A stretch of 64,000 nt of DNA, taken from Aestuariivivens sediminis (GTDB lineage: Bacteria > Bacteroidota > Bacteroidia > Flavobacteriales > Flavobacteriaceae). A program made the position numbers and the translations under genes. A model generated the notes under the pieces. That model was not told the origin of the DNA, ran no database searches, and saw only the letters and a program-made list of their open reading frames with translations. The stretch lies in assembly GCF_022662105.1 (NCBI RefSeq), contig NZ_JAKMCP010000006.1:62001-126000 (forward strand), in the 5' to 3' direction. Of this stretch, positions 44,985 through 53,637 are shown one piece after another. Within the stretch, counting starts at the first letter, position 1, and each line of letters begins with the position of its first letter.

Positions 44985-45560
44985 GATGTTTTGTATTAAC
45001 GCATATTGTAACAAAACAATTGTTCTGGTATCATTAATAAAACCGTTCTGGAGCATTGCTTTAGCCTCTTTAAATGTAAGTTCCAAAACTTCAATGTCCT
45101 CATGTTCACTATCTAAGCCACCACCATCATTCACTTTCATATTACTTGAATATTCTCCAACAAAAAAATGCATTTTTTCGGTCATTACCCCTGGAGAGGA
45201 ATAAGCTTCATACACTTTTTTTACATTGGAAACACGATAACCAGTCTCCTCTTCCGTTTCCCTAATAATACAGTCTATCGGATCTTGGTTGTCCAGTAAT
45301 CCAGCACACACTTCTACCAAAAAACCATCGCCATTACCACTAACATATGTTGGCATCCTAAATTGCTTTACAAGAATAATCGTTTTTTTATTTTTATTAT
45401 ATAGAAGAATTGCAGCCCCATCCCCTCTATCATAACACTCCCTAGATTGCCTGACCCAATTCCCATTTTTTAGTTGGTAATCGAATGTAATATTATTAAG
45501 TGTATACGCCTTTTTCGAAAGAAGATCAATCCTTATATTTTTAACCCGAGAGTCCTTCAT
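44979..45560 (-). CDS. nudK: GDP-mannose pyrophosphatase, Nudix family
   Basis: The protein has 193 residues. The Nudix box is GLLDNQDPIDCIIRETEEETGY. The text RECYDRGDGAAILLYNKNKK and VKQFRMPTYVSGNGDG closely resembles E. coli NudK, and SPGVMTEKMHFFVGEY completes the match. It hydrolyses GDP-mannose and related nucleotide sugars. It is divergent from the 78-residue membrane protein gene. Confidence 0.92.
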   Translation of the reverse strand: MKDSRVKNIRIDLLSKKAYTLNNITFDYQLKNGNWVRQSRECYDRGDGAAILLYNKNKKTIILVKQFRMPTYVSGNGDGFLVEVCAGLLDNQDPIDCIIRETEEETGYRVSNVKKVYEAYSSPGVMTEKMHFFVGEYSSNMKVNDGGGLDSEHEDIEVLELTFKEAKAMLQNGFINDTRTIVLLQYALIQNIL

Positions 45561-45575
45561 CTATGTAAATTTATG

Positions 45576-45606
45576 TTGTTTAGACATTAATAATACTATA
45601 TCTTTG
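45576..45606 (+). promoter_or_regulatory. Bacteroidota-type promoter
   Basis: TTG at 45576-45578 and TATCTTTG at 45599-45606 are separated by 20 bp, an ideal -33/-7 pair. Transcription would begin near 45613, about 24 bp before the ATG at 45637. Confidence 0.7.
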
Positions 45607-45636
45607 TTATAATGTAAACTTTTTTTAATCATTAAA

Positions 45637-45873
45637 ATGTCTAATTTTTTATTATTTTTTCTCATAAGTCAAGCTGATATTGTTACCATACTTACCATTG
45701 TCTTAATATTTTTTGGAATTTTATTATTCTTAGGCGTAAGAAAGTCTTATAAATTGAAAAAAGAAAATGAGCGTCTAAACAGTTTGAAAAATTTTGAAAT
45801 TGATGAAAACAAACCCTATCAGGATTTTACTGAAGGGCATATGTATGAAAATAAGAATACCGATTCTAAATGA
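45637..45873 (+). CDS. 78-residue membrane protein
   Basis: The protein has 78 residues. One hydrophobic segment covers about residues 13-33 (DIVTILTIVLIFFGILLFLG), followed by a charged cytoplasmic tail (KSYKLKKENERLNSLKN) that may form a short coiled coil. It has a textbook promoter upstream, which supports a real gene. I recognise no family. It converges with ettA. Confidence 0.7.
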   Translation: MSNFLLFFLISQADIVTILTIVLIFFGILLFLGVRKSYKLKKENERLNSLKNFEIDENKPYQDFTEGHMYENKNTDSK

Positions 45874-45896
45874 TTTAAGATCATCATACCCATAAA

Positions 45897-47588
45897 TTAT
45901 CTCACTAATTTCTTGTATTTTATTCTTTTTGGTATTATTTCGCCTCCTAGCCTTTTCTTTTTGTTTTCTTCATAATCACTAAAACCTCCTTCAAAAAAAT
46001 AGACTTGACTATCCCCTTCAAAAGCCAAAATATGCGTGCATATTCTATCTAAAAACCAACGATCGTGACTAATAACTACGGCACACCCCGCAAAATTTTC
46101 TAATCCTTCTTCTAAAGCGCGCAGCGTGTTTACATCCAGATCGTTAGTAGGCTCATCTAAAAGTAAGACGTTCCCTTCTTCCTTTAAGGTCATGGCTAAA
46201 TGTAAACGGTTACGTTCACCTCCCGAAAGCAATTTAACTTTTTTATTTTGCTCACTACCTGAAAAATTAAATCGACTAAGATAGGCTCTAGAATTTATTT
46301 GTCTTCCTCCCATCATAATTAATTCTTGCTCATCACTGAAATTTTGCCATATGGTTTTTTCCGGATCAATGTTGGAATGGCTTTGATCTACATACGCTAT
46401 TTTGACGGTGTCACCTACAGTAAAGGTTCCTTTATCTGGACTTTCTTCCCCCATAATCATTTTAAAAACAGTAGTTTTACCAGCACCATTTGGGCCAATA
46501 ACTCCAACTATTCCAGCTTGGGGTAATTTAAAATTTAAATCTTCATAAAGTAATTTAGAACCATAAGCCTTACTTACATTTAGCGCTTCAATAACATTCA
46601 CCCCCAAACGAGGACCATTAGGAATATAAATTTCAAGCTTCTCGTCGAGTTGTTTTTGGTCCTGACTCAATAATTTATCATAATTACTTAAACGTGCCTT
46701 TTGCTTCGCTTGCCGTCCCTTTGGCGCCATTCGAACCCATTCCAACTCACGTTCTAAAGTCTTTTGACGCTTACTGGCTTGCTTTTGTTCTTGAGCCAAG
46801 CGCTTTGATTTTTGTTCTAACCAAGATGAATAATTTCCTTTCCAGGGTATACCCTCTCCCCGGTCCAGTTCGAGAATCCACCCCGCAACATTATCTAAAA
46901 AATATCTATCATGGGTAACGGCAATGACAGTTCCTTTATATTGTGCCAAGTGGTGTTCTAACCAATGTACTGATTCTGCGTCCAAATGATTTGTAGGTTC
47001 ATCCAACAACAAAACATCCGGCTCTTGAAGCAATAATCTACAGAGCGCTACACGACGTCGTTCACCTCCCGACAAAACACCTACTTTTTTGTCCCCTTCA
47101 GGGGTACGTAAAGCATCCATGGCTATTTCGAGCTTCGTATCTAATTCCCAAGCATTAACGGCATCAATTTGGTCTTGAAGTTCTGCTTGTCTATTCATTA
47201 ATTTCTCCATTCTATCAGGATCAGAATATACCTCCTCCAGACCGAACATATCGTTTATTTTATTATACTCATCTAGTATAGCAACAGTTTCTGATGCTCC
47301 TTCCTTGACTACCTCCAATACTGTTTTTTTATCGTCCAATTGCGGATCCTGCTCTAAATAACCAACTGAATATCCCGGCGAGAAAACAACATCCCCTTGA
47401 TGGTTTTTATCTATTCCGGCAATTATTTTTAAAAGTGTGGATTTACCGGATCCATTCAGACCCAAAATGCCAATTTTAGCACCATAAAAAAAACTTAAAT
47501 AGATGTTTTTTAGTACAGGGGTATTTGCACTTTGATAGGTCTTAGAAACCCCAGACATTGAGAAAATCACTTTCTTATCGTCGCTCAT
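45897..47588 (-). CDS. ettA: Energy-dependent translational throttle protein EttA (ABC-F)
   Basis: The protein has 563 residues. Two ABC ATPase domains are seen: GLNGSGKST with signature LSGGERRRVALC, and GPNGAGKTT with LSGGERNRLHLA, joined by a linker with a basic coiled coil (KRQKTLERELEWVRMAPKGRQAKQK, quoted in parts: KTLERELEWVRM, KGRQAKQKARLSNYD). No membrane segments occur, as expected for ABC-F. EttA binds the ribosomal E site and gates elongation by energy state. Its ATG overlaps the stop of the small membrane-protein gene (TAATG). Confidence 0.95.
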   Translation of the reverse strand: MSDDKKVIFSMSGVSKTYQSANTPVLKNIYLSFFYGAKIGILGLNGSGKSTLLKIIAGIDKNHQGDVVFSPGYSVGYLEQDPQLDDKKTVLEVVKEGASETVAILDEYNKINDMFGLEEVYSDPDRMEKLMNRQAELQDQIDAVNAWELDTKLEIAMDALRTPEGDKKVGVLSGGERRRVALCRLLLQEPDVLLLDEPTNHLDAESVHWLEHHLAQYKGTVIAVTHDRYFLDNVAGWILELDRGEGIPWKGNYSSWLEQKSKRLAQEQKQASKRQKTLERELEWVRMAPKGRQAKQKARLSNYDKLLSQDQKQLDEKLEIYIPNGPRLGVNVIEALNVSKAYGSKLLYEDLNFKLPQAGIVGVIGPNGAGKTTVFKMIMGEESPDKGTFTVGDTVKIAYVDQSHSNIDPEKTIWQNFSDEQELIMMGGRQINSRAYLSRFNFSGSEQNKKVKLLSGGERNRLHLAMTLKEEGNVLLLDEPTNDLDVNTLRALEEGLENFAGCAVVISHDRWFLDRICTHILAFEGDSQVYFFEGGFSDYEENKKKRLGGEIIPKRIKYKKLVR

Positions 47589-47770
47589 TATACCCTGCCT
47601 TTTAAAGCATTAAACACCCATGCATTTGCCAGAAAACCAATACCCACAGAGGCAAATCCCCAGCCTGCAATTTCATCATATCTAAAAGCACCAAGTGCAA
47701 TTAATGCGAGTCCAACAAAGATCATTATCCATGTGGCCCAAGCCAACACCGTGTTTTTATTCATTGCCAT
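47588..47770 (-). CDS. CAL67264-type small membrane protein
   Basis: The protein has 60 residues from ATG 47770, or 58 from ATG 47764 (MNKNTVLAWATWIMI). Two hydrophobic segments (about 8-28 and 36-55) and a central RYDEIAGWGFAS loop are visible. This fits a conserved small membrane protein family of Flavobacteriia known only by a locus-type name. The stop overlaps the ettA start by one base (TAATG), and the pirin terminator lies upstream, so the two genes form a separate transcription unit. Confidence 0.75.
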   Translation of the reverse strand: MAMNKNTVLAWATWIMIFVGLALIALGAFRYDEIAGWGFASVGIGFLANAWVFNALKGRV

Positions 47771-47821
47771 AAAATTTTCGTTTTTGGTTAATAACTTATC
47801 AGCAAATATCGCATTTTTAAA

Positions 47822-47850
47822 CAAAAAAACATCCAGATGTTGGATGTTTA
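47822..47850 (-). terminator. Terminator of the pirin operon
   Basis: AACATCCA at 47828-47835 pairs perfectly with TGGATGTT at 47841-47848 around five bases. Read on the minus strand it is followed by a run of seven T. It is 27 bp past the pirin stop. Confidence 0.75.
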
Positions 47851-47874
47851 ATGACACTGATAATGATATTCCAA

Positions 47875-48597
47875 TTAAATATGCATGGGAACTTCAATAA
47901 ACAACAGGCTGGAATCTTCTTTGGCCATTATTTGAAATTTTTCCGTTTCGGAAATTCCTACGGCATCCCTAGATTCTAAAACTTTACTATCAACTTGAAC
48001 GAGTCCATTTATGGTCATTACATAAACGCCATTATCAGATTTCTTTAAGATATATTCAAAGGACTTTCCTTTATCCAAATCAATTCTAGATATGACAGCA
48101 TCCTGATGAATTTTTAGACTACCTTCATGATCTTCATCAATTGATGTGACCAGTGTCTGTATTTTATTTTTCCGACCCGCTTCGAGAAATTTTTTTTGAT
48201 TATACCTCGGTGATACTTGCTCTTTATTTGGAATAATCCAAATTTGGAACAGGCTTAAATGTTCTTTTTCAGATCCGTTAATTTCTGAGTGTTGCACTCC
48301 CGTACCTGCACTCATAACCTGCACCTCCCCAGGCAATATAGGCTGCCATGCATTGTGCATATTATCCCTGTGCTTTAAAACACCTTTTAAAGGTATTGTA
48401 ATGATTTCCATATTGTTATGAGGATGGGTGCCAAAACCCATTTTAGGTGCAATTACATCGTCATTAAGTACCCGCAATGCTCCAAAATGTATTTTTTCAG
48501 GATTATAAAAATTAGCAAAACTGAAGGAATGGTTCGCCTGTAACCATCCATTGTTCGCAAAACCTCTACTATCTGCTTTATGGACTACTGTTTTCAT
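47875..48597 (-). CDS. Pirin family protein
   Basis: The protein has 240 residues with the two-cupin pirin layout. The N-terminal cupin shows FGTHPHNNMEIITIPLKG with metal-binding His residues, and MSAGTGVQHSEIN holds the fourth ligand region. Bacterial pirins such as YhhW can act as quercetinase-type dioxygenases. It lies 24 bp downstream of the MarR gene in an operon with an FMN reductase, a common quinone- or electrophile-response arrangement. Confidence 0.9.
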   Translation of the reverse strand: MKTVVHKADSRGFANNGWLQANHSFSFANFYNPEKIHFGALRVLNDDVIAPKMGFGTHPHNNMEIITIPLKGVLKHRDNMHNAWQPILPGEVQVMSAGTGVQHSEINGSEKEHLSLFQIWIIPNKEQVSPRYNQKKFLEAGRKNKIQTLVTSIDEDHEGSLKIHQDAVISRIDLDKGKSFEYILKKSDNGVYVMTINGLVQVDSKVLESRDAVGISETEKFQIMAKEDSSLLFIEVPMHI

Positions 48598-48621
48598 TTT
48601 AATGTTTCCTTTCTATTTTAT

Positions 48622-49059
48622 TTATCTAATTTTATCTAAGAGATCACTTAATATTGCAGCCTCTTCTTCGGTCAAGTTATTTATATAATCATGATGTAAG
48701 TATTTATCGATCTCCTGCAATAATGTTAAACCTTGATCATTGATTTTCACATGTACCACACGTCTATCTCCGGGACAAGGAATTCGGCTAATCAATTGTT
48801 TATCACAGAGTTTATCCATTAGGCGTGTTGTATTTGGCGATCGCTCTAACATCCGGTCTTTAATTGTCTGCACTTTTAGAGGGTTACCGGCTCCTCTCAG
48901 AATTCTTAAAATATTGTATTGCTGTGGCGATATCCCGTAAGGTTTAAAAAAGGCATTCCGTTTGGTATTGATCCAATTAGCCGTATAAATAATATTGAGT
49001 ATGGCCTTTACCCTGTTATTTTGAAACTTGGATTTTATGTCTTTTGAAAGATTGCCCAT
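48622..49059 (-). CDS. MarR family transcriptional regulator
   Basis: The protein has 145 residues. The winged helix is seen at about 45-110: SPQYNILRILRGAGNPLKVQ, then the recognition helix region RSPNTTRLMDKL and the wing PCPGDRRVVHVKI. MarR dimers release DNA on binding phenolics or quinones or on oxidation; the only cysteines here are near LCDK and PCPGD, so cysteine sensing is possible. It lies between the FMN reductase and pirin genes and probably binds the dyads at 49685-49704. Confidence 0.92.
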   Translation of the reverse strand: MGNLSKDIKSKFQNNRVKAILNIIYTANWINTKRNAFFKPYGISPQQYNILRILRGAGNPLKVQTIKDRMLERSPNTTRLMDKLCDKQLISRIPCPGDRRVVHVKINDQGLTLLQEIDKYLHHDYINNLTEEEAAILSDLLDKIR

Positions 49060-49080
49060 AAACTTTGATTTAATTCACCG

Positions 49081-49641
49081 TTATCCACTTGCAGTTTCTG
49101 TAATAGTCTTTATGGCCGCTTGAAATTTTTCAACCTTCCGGGTTAAATCATCATTCAATTCCAGATTAGTTATTTTTCCGTCATTGAAATTATCGTCAAA
49201 TGATGGCAATGAAAAAATGTCTACGATATTGGCATTATGTCTTGGAAAGCGATCTTGTGCAATATCTAAAACCGATTTCCCTCCCCTTCCCCCAGGAGAT
49301 GCGGCCATAAGTAGCATGGGTTTGCCATAAAAGGTTTTGCCTTCAATACGTGACATCCAATCAAATAAGTTTTTAAATGCAGCCGTGTAAGCCCCGTTGT
49401 GTTCCGCTAAAGACACGATTATGCCATCGGCTAATCGAATATGTTCTAAAAATCGATGGGCGTTTTTGGGCTGTCCTCCAAATTTTTTTTCCAAATCCAC
49501 TCCAAATAAGGGCAATTCAAAGTCATTTAGGTCTAATATCTTCACTTCAGATTGCTCTATCAGACCCGCTGCACATGCAACTAATTGTTTATTTATGGAT
49601 TTGGTACTATTACTACCTGCAAAAGCTATAATTCTATTCAT
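49081..49641 (-). CDS. NAD(P)H-dependent FMN reductase
   Basis: The protein has 186 residues with the flavodoxin-like NADPH-dependent FMN reductase fold. The FMN phosphate loop is AGSNSTKSINKQLVAC at the N-terminus, and LAEHNGAYTAAFKNLFDWMS and AASPGGRGG supply the other flavin contacts. It may reduce quinones by two electrons. It is the first gene of the operon with MarR and pirin. Confidence 0.9.
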   Translation of the reverse strand: MNRIIAFAGSNSTKSINKQLVACAAGLIEQSEVKILDLNDFELPLFGVDLEKKFGGQPKNAHRFLEHIRLADGIIVSLAEHNGAYTAAFKNLFDWMSRIEGKTFYGKPMLLMAASPGGRGGKSVLDIAQDRFPRHNANIVDIFSLPSFDDNFNDGKITNLELNDDLTRKVEKFQAAIKTITETASG

Positions 49642-49660
49642 TCTATTTTTTTATTTGGTA

Positions 49661-49704
49661 CAAATATACATCAAATATTTTTATTTACCAAGGTAATTAT
49701 TACC
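49661..49704 (-). promoter_or_regulatory. Promoter and MarR-type operators of the reductase operon
   Basis: On the minus strand TATATTTG (49668-49661) and TTG (49691-49689) form a -7/-33 pair with a 20-bp spacer, 20 bp before the ATG. Two perfect dyads overlap the -33 element: TTACCAAGGTAA at 49685-49696 and GGTAATTATTACC at 49692-49704. A MarR dimer bound here would block the promoter. Confidence 0.65.
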
Positions 49705-49786
49705 ATGTTATGTATTTTATGATTTAATTAACATAATCCATTTAAAATTTGAAACTTTTGTACATTAGCAAGAAACTATTTACTCC

Positions 49787-51415
49787 ATGGATATTAACTT
49801 CAATAAAAATGAAGATTACAATAAGCTATTACTTTCCGAGCTAAAATCTAGACTCCTAAAAGTTCATTTAGGTGGGGGAAAGTCCAAGATTGACAAACTT
49901 CACGGCAAGGGTAAAATGACAGCGAGAGAACGTATTGCATACTTGTTGGATGACCACAGCCCGTCCATAGAAATCGGAGCATTGGCCGGGGAGGATATGT
50001 ATACTGAACATGGAGGCTGTCCTTCTGGTGGTGTTGTAGTAAAAATAGGCTACGTTAAAAGTAAACAGTGCATTGTGGTGGCAAATGATTCTACCGTTAA
50101 AGCAGGTGCTTGGTTTCCTATAACCGCGAAAAAGAATTTAAGGGCCCAGGAAATTGCGATTGAAAACAAATTACCCATAATCTATTTAGTTGATTCCGCT
50201 GGAGTATACTTACCCCTACAAGATGAAATCTTTCCGGACAAAGAGCATTTTGGACGTGTTTTTAGAAATAATGCTATTATGAGCAGCATGGGAATTACCC
50301 AAATTGCTGCAGTTATGGGAAGTTGCGTAGCCGGCGGTGCATACTTACCCATAATGAGTGATGAGGCATTAATTGTTGATAAAACAGGTAGCATATTCCT
50401 TGCTGGTAGCTATTTAGTGAAGGCCGCCATAGGTGAAACGATTGACAATGAAACTCTGGGAGGTGCAACTACTCATTGTGAAATTTCCGGGGTAACGGAT
50501 TATAAAGCAAAAAACGATAAACATGCTTTAAATACTATAAAGAATATAGTAGATAAGATTGGAGATTACGATAAAGCTGGTTTTAATCGAGCCGAGCCGA
50601 ATAAACCTAAAAACAATCCAGAGGAAATTTACGGTATTATACCAAAATCGAGAACCGATCAGTATGATATGTATGAAGTCATTAAGCGATTGGTAGACCA
50701 CTCTGAACTTGAAGAATATAAAGCGGGATATGGACAAACCATTATTACCGGTTATGCCAGAATTGATGGATGGGCGGTTGGTATTGTGGCCAATCAACGT
50801 AAACTGGTAAAAACCAAAAAAGGTGAAATGCAGTTTGGAGGTGTAATTTATAATGATAGTGCGGATAAAGCTACAAGGTTTATTGCCAACTGTAACCAGA
50901 AAAAAATACCATTAGTATTTTTACAAGATGTCACTGGTTTTATGGTGGGTAGCAAAAGTGAACACAATGGTATTATAAAAGATGGTGCTAAAATGGTAAA
51001 TGCTGTGAGTAATTCGGTGGTACCTAAATTTACAATAATTGTTGGGAATAGTTACGGGGCCGGTAATTATGCTATGTGTGGAAAGGCTTATGATCCGCGT
51101 CTTATTGTCTCTTGGCCAAGTGCAGAATTAGCTGTAATGAGCGGTAACAGTGCTGCCAAAGTGTTGTTACAAATAGAAAAGGCATCCTTGGAAAGTCAAG
51201 GTGAAAAATTAACACCAAAAAAAGAAGAAGAATTATTTGGCCAAATAAAAGCCCGCTATGATAAACAAATCTCACCATATTATGCCGCTGCCCATATTTG
51301 GACAGATGCCATAATAGATCCATTAGATACTCGAACCTGGCTTAGCATGGGTATTGAAGCAGCAAACCATGCTCCAATAGATAAACCTTTTAATATGGGG
51401 GTCTTGCAAGTATAA
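49787..51415 (+). CDS. Acyl-CoA carboxylase beta (carboxyltransferase) subunit
   Basis: The protein has 542 residues with the two-crotonase carboxyltransferase plan. Visible are GKGKMTARERI near the N-terminus, VDSAGVYLPLQDEIFPD and GSCVAGGAYLPIMSDEA in the first half, and FLQDVTGFMVGSKSE and GNSYGAGNYAMCGKAYDPR in the second. The text is closest to methylcrotonyl-CoA carboxylase beta, which acts in leucine breakdown; propionyl- or geranyl-CoA are alternatives. No biotin-carboxylase alpha subunit gene is adjacent, so its partner must be elsewhere. Confidence 0.9.
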   Translation: MDINFNKNEDYNKLLLSELKSRLLKVHLGGGKSKIDKLHGKGKMTARERIAYLLDDHSPSIEIGALAGEDMYTEHGGCPSGGVVVKIGYVKSKQCIVVANDSTVKAGAWFPITAKKNLRAQEIAIENKLPIIYLVDSAGVYLPLQDEIFPDKEHFGRVFRNNAIMSSMGITQIAAVMGSCVAGGAYLPIMSDEALIVDKTGSIFLAGSYLVKAAIGETIDNETLGGATTHCEISGVTDYKAKNDKHALNTIKNIVDKIGDYDKAGFNRAEPNKPKNNPEEIYGIIPKSRTDQYDMYEVIKRLVDHSELEEYKAGYGQTIITGYARIDGWAVGIVANQRKLVKTKKGEMQFGGVIYNDSADKATRFIANCNQKKIPLVFLQDVTGFMVGSKSEHNGIIKDGAKMVNAVSNSVVPKFTIIVGNSYGAGNYAMCGKAYDPRLIVSWPSAELAVMSGNSAAKVLLQIEKASLESQGEKLTPKKEEELFGQIKARYDKQISPYYAAAHIWTDAIIDPLDTRTWLSMGIEAANHAPIDKPFNMGVLQV

Positions 51416-51475
51416 TTTTAAAATTTCACCTATTTTTTGTACCTTTTAGATTGTAAACCAAAATTAAATTTAGTC

Positions 51476-51898
51476 ATGGGAACAATAAAATCATTAAACA
51501 AATGGGCTAATGCGCATTCGTATTTGCCTATCGATTTGCTGCGTATTGCCCTAGGTGTATTTTTATTTATCAAAGGAGTGAATTTTATGTCTGACAGCGA
51601 AATGTTAATGGATCTTTTCAAGCCTTTGCATAGTATGGCTGGAGGCATGCTAATTGTGCATTATGTTGCCCCTGCCCATTTTATTGGCGGTACTTTAATT
51701 GCCTTTGGTCTTTTGACCAGATGGGCAATACTTGCTCAAATCCCCATATTGATTGGAGCTATCATAATCAATTTTGCTGGTGACATGATTGTAAATAATT
51801 TAATCATGGCAAGTATCACACTTTTAGTGTCTATTTTCTTTATTATTTATGGTTCCGGTAGACATTCAGCAGATTATTACTTGAAGATGCAGCAGTAA
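51476..51898 (+). CDS. DoxX-like membrane protein
   Basis: The protein has 140 residues from the ATG at 51476; an in-frame upstream start at 51437 lies in the likely promoter (TTG with TACCTTTT). Four hydrophobic segments are visible, with LLRIALGVFLFIKGVNFM at the start, HFIGGTLIAFGLLTRWAIL in the middle and a C-terminal segment before SGRHSADYYLKM. This fits the DoxX family of small membrane proteins of uncertain function. It converges with menE. Confidence 0.8.
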   Translation: MGTIKSLNKWANAHSYLPIDLLRIALGVFLFIKGVNFMSDSEMLMDLFKPLHSMAGGMLIVHYVAPAHFIGGTLIAFGLLTRWAILAQIPILIGAIIINFAGDMIVNNLIMASITLLVSIFFIIYGSGRHSADYYLKMQQ

Positions 51899-51925
51899 TC
51901 CTTTTAGAGGATAAAGCATTTTAAT

Positions 51926-53008
51926 TTAATTCGATTTAGTATTTAATAAAGCCAATGTTTTTTTTCTGTGGATTTTCCCCGACTTGGTTTCTATAAATTT
52001 TTTAAGGGTGTAAATCTTTTTAGGAACTTCGTATTTTCCAAGATCATCAAATATTGAAGTCCCCAATGTATTGGTATCACTCTCTATAACCAATATCAAT
52101 CGTGATCCCAAAGTATCATCCTCCTCTGATGCTATAAAAAATTGCTCCTGAATCTTTTTCCTTAATTTAGATTCTATCGCTTCCGGGTGTAATTTTATAC
52201 CCCCAGAATTAATAACATTATCATACCGTCCCAACCATTCAAATTCATTTTGACCATGTAAAGTCACTACATCGTTGGTTACGATAGTGTCATCTGAAAG
52301 TTTTGGGGCATCAATAATTAAGCATCCGCGTTTGTCTTGATTTATTTTGATATCGGGCAATACTTTAAAATAAGAAGTGGACACATCTTCTTCTTTAAAA
52401 TTATTTAGTTTCTTAACAGCAATATGGGTTATAGTTTCTGTCATTCCAAAGGTCTCATAAACGTTTGCCTTGACCTCTTGCAAATCCTTAATTAATGATT
52501 TGGGGACTTTAGAACCTCCAACAATAATGGTCTTTAAATTATCACTATACTTCAAAAAATTTTTGAGTTGCATCGGTGTCATGGCACAGAAGTCATATTT
52601 CCTTTGATAATCAATCAGTGGAAAGGCAGAAGGTCTTATTAATTCCAATTCCAATCCCAATATTACTGCCCTAATTATCATCATTTTTCCAGCAATAAAA
52701 TTAGATGGTAAACAGCTTAATAAATTATCCCCTGGTTCCAATTTGAAGAAATCTCCCGTCATAATGGCCGAATTGACCATGTGCTGCTTTTTGATTTTTA
52801 GTTTTTTTGGTGTCCCGGTAGACCCCGAAGTTTGGACATTCAAGTAATCTTTATTATCCAGCCAGTCCAATAAAAAATTGCCTAAAGCCCTTTCGAAAGG
52901 TTCTCCTTCCTTAACAAAACTGTAAGCGACTTCCATTAAATCATTAAAATTATAGTGATGGTTGTTAAGTTTAAACCTGTTGTGAACTTTTGTAAAATCT
53001 GGTGTCAT
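51926..53008 (-). CDS. menE: O-succinylbenzoate-CoA ligase, short form
   Basis: The protein has 360 residues, shorter than the roughly 450-500 of many MenE. The AMP-binding P-loop is TSGSTGTPKKLKIKK, followed by YETFGMTETITH, LGRYDNVINSGGIKLHP and the C-terminal catalytic lysine region TKSGKIHRKKTL. It activates o-succinylbenzoate with CoA and ATP in menaquinone synthesis. Assignment rests on the AMP-ligase motifs plus the neighbouring menC, menA and menB genes. The short N-terminus is usual for Bacteroidota forms. Confidence 0.88.
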   Translation of the reverse strand: MTPDFTKVHNRFKLNNHHYNFNDLMEVAYSFVKEGEPFERALGNFLLDWLDNKDYLNVQTSGSTGTPKKLKIKKQHMVNSAIMTGDFFKLEPGDNLLSCLPSNFIAGKMMIIRAVILGLELELIRPSAFPLIDYQRKYDFCAMTPMQLKNFLKYSDNLKTIIVGGSKVPKSLIKDLQEVKANVYETFGMTETITHIAVKKLNNFKEEDVSTSYFKVLPDIKINQDKRGCLIIDAPKLSDDTIVTNDVVTLHGQNEFEWLGRYDNVINSGGIKLHPEAIESKLRKKIQEQFFIASEEDDTLGSRLILVIESDTNTLGTSIFDDLGKYEVPKKIYTLKKFIETKSGKIHRKKTLALLNTKSN

Positions 53009-53637
53009 TTAATTCATTTTTTTTTAATTCCTCCCTATGGGCTATAAAGTTATTATTTTAAAATCACAATTCGACTAATTATACAGTTTACCTAATGTAT
53101 TAAAGTCAGCTTTGGAAGCATTTTTTAAAGGAATCAAATAAAACTATAATTCCGCTTTACGTTTCCGTTTGGCATATATCGGTTCTGTGGTTTGGGATAC
53201 CAGTTATCGACACCAACAATACCTCACTGTTTATAATCAATATAGAGTTAAATTTAATAATGCTTCATTATATCCGTAGAATACTCACAGGAGTTCGCTT
53301 CCAAAACACCAGCAATTCTATAGATTTCATCGATTTCTACGTATTCAATGTAATGCTTTAAAGGTGATATTGGGATTCTGCATTGTCCATACCCGGAAAA
53401 GATTATTAAGCCCATTGCAATGGTTAATTTAATACTTTTATCAACCCATTAAGTAAAAAACAATTTCCTTTTGCAACCAATAATAAGTCTGAGAACTCGC
53501 AATATTCCGGATTCCGAAATTAGCAAATTTTATAGCGGAAATAAAATTACGAGATATGTTTTAGTATTACCGTTTGGTTGGATCAAACTTCCTTTATAAA
53601 AAAACGATATTTTATTTCTCATTAAATAATACCGATT
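53009..53637. other. 629-bp stretch without an intact gene
   Basis: This is the longest gap in the men block. It contains broken coding-like text on the minus strand (see 53160-53460) and little else. I see no repeat, terminator hairpin of note or known RNA. Confidence 0.5.
53160..53460 (-). pseudogene. Possible remnant of a small secreted protein gene
   Basis: On the minus strand one frame reads KSIKLTIAMGLIIFSGYGQC, like a signal peptide, and continues to a stop at 53254 (53 residues from ATG 53415), including PLKHYIEYVEIDEIYRIAG. In the same frame after three stops comes GIVGVDNWYPKPQNRYMPNG, which also looks coding. The likely start is lost: an ATG at 53448 is out of frame with the signal-like text. 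Alternatively a 53-residue gene could be intact. Confidence is low because no homology can be tested. Confidence 0.3.
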
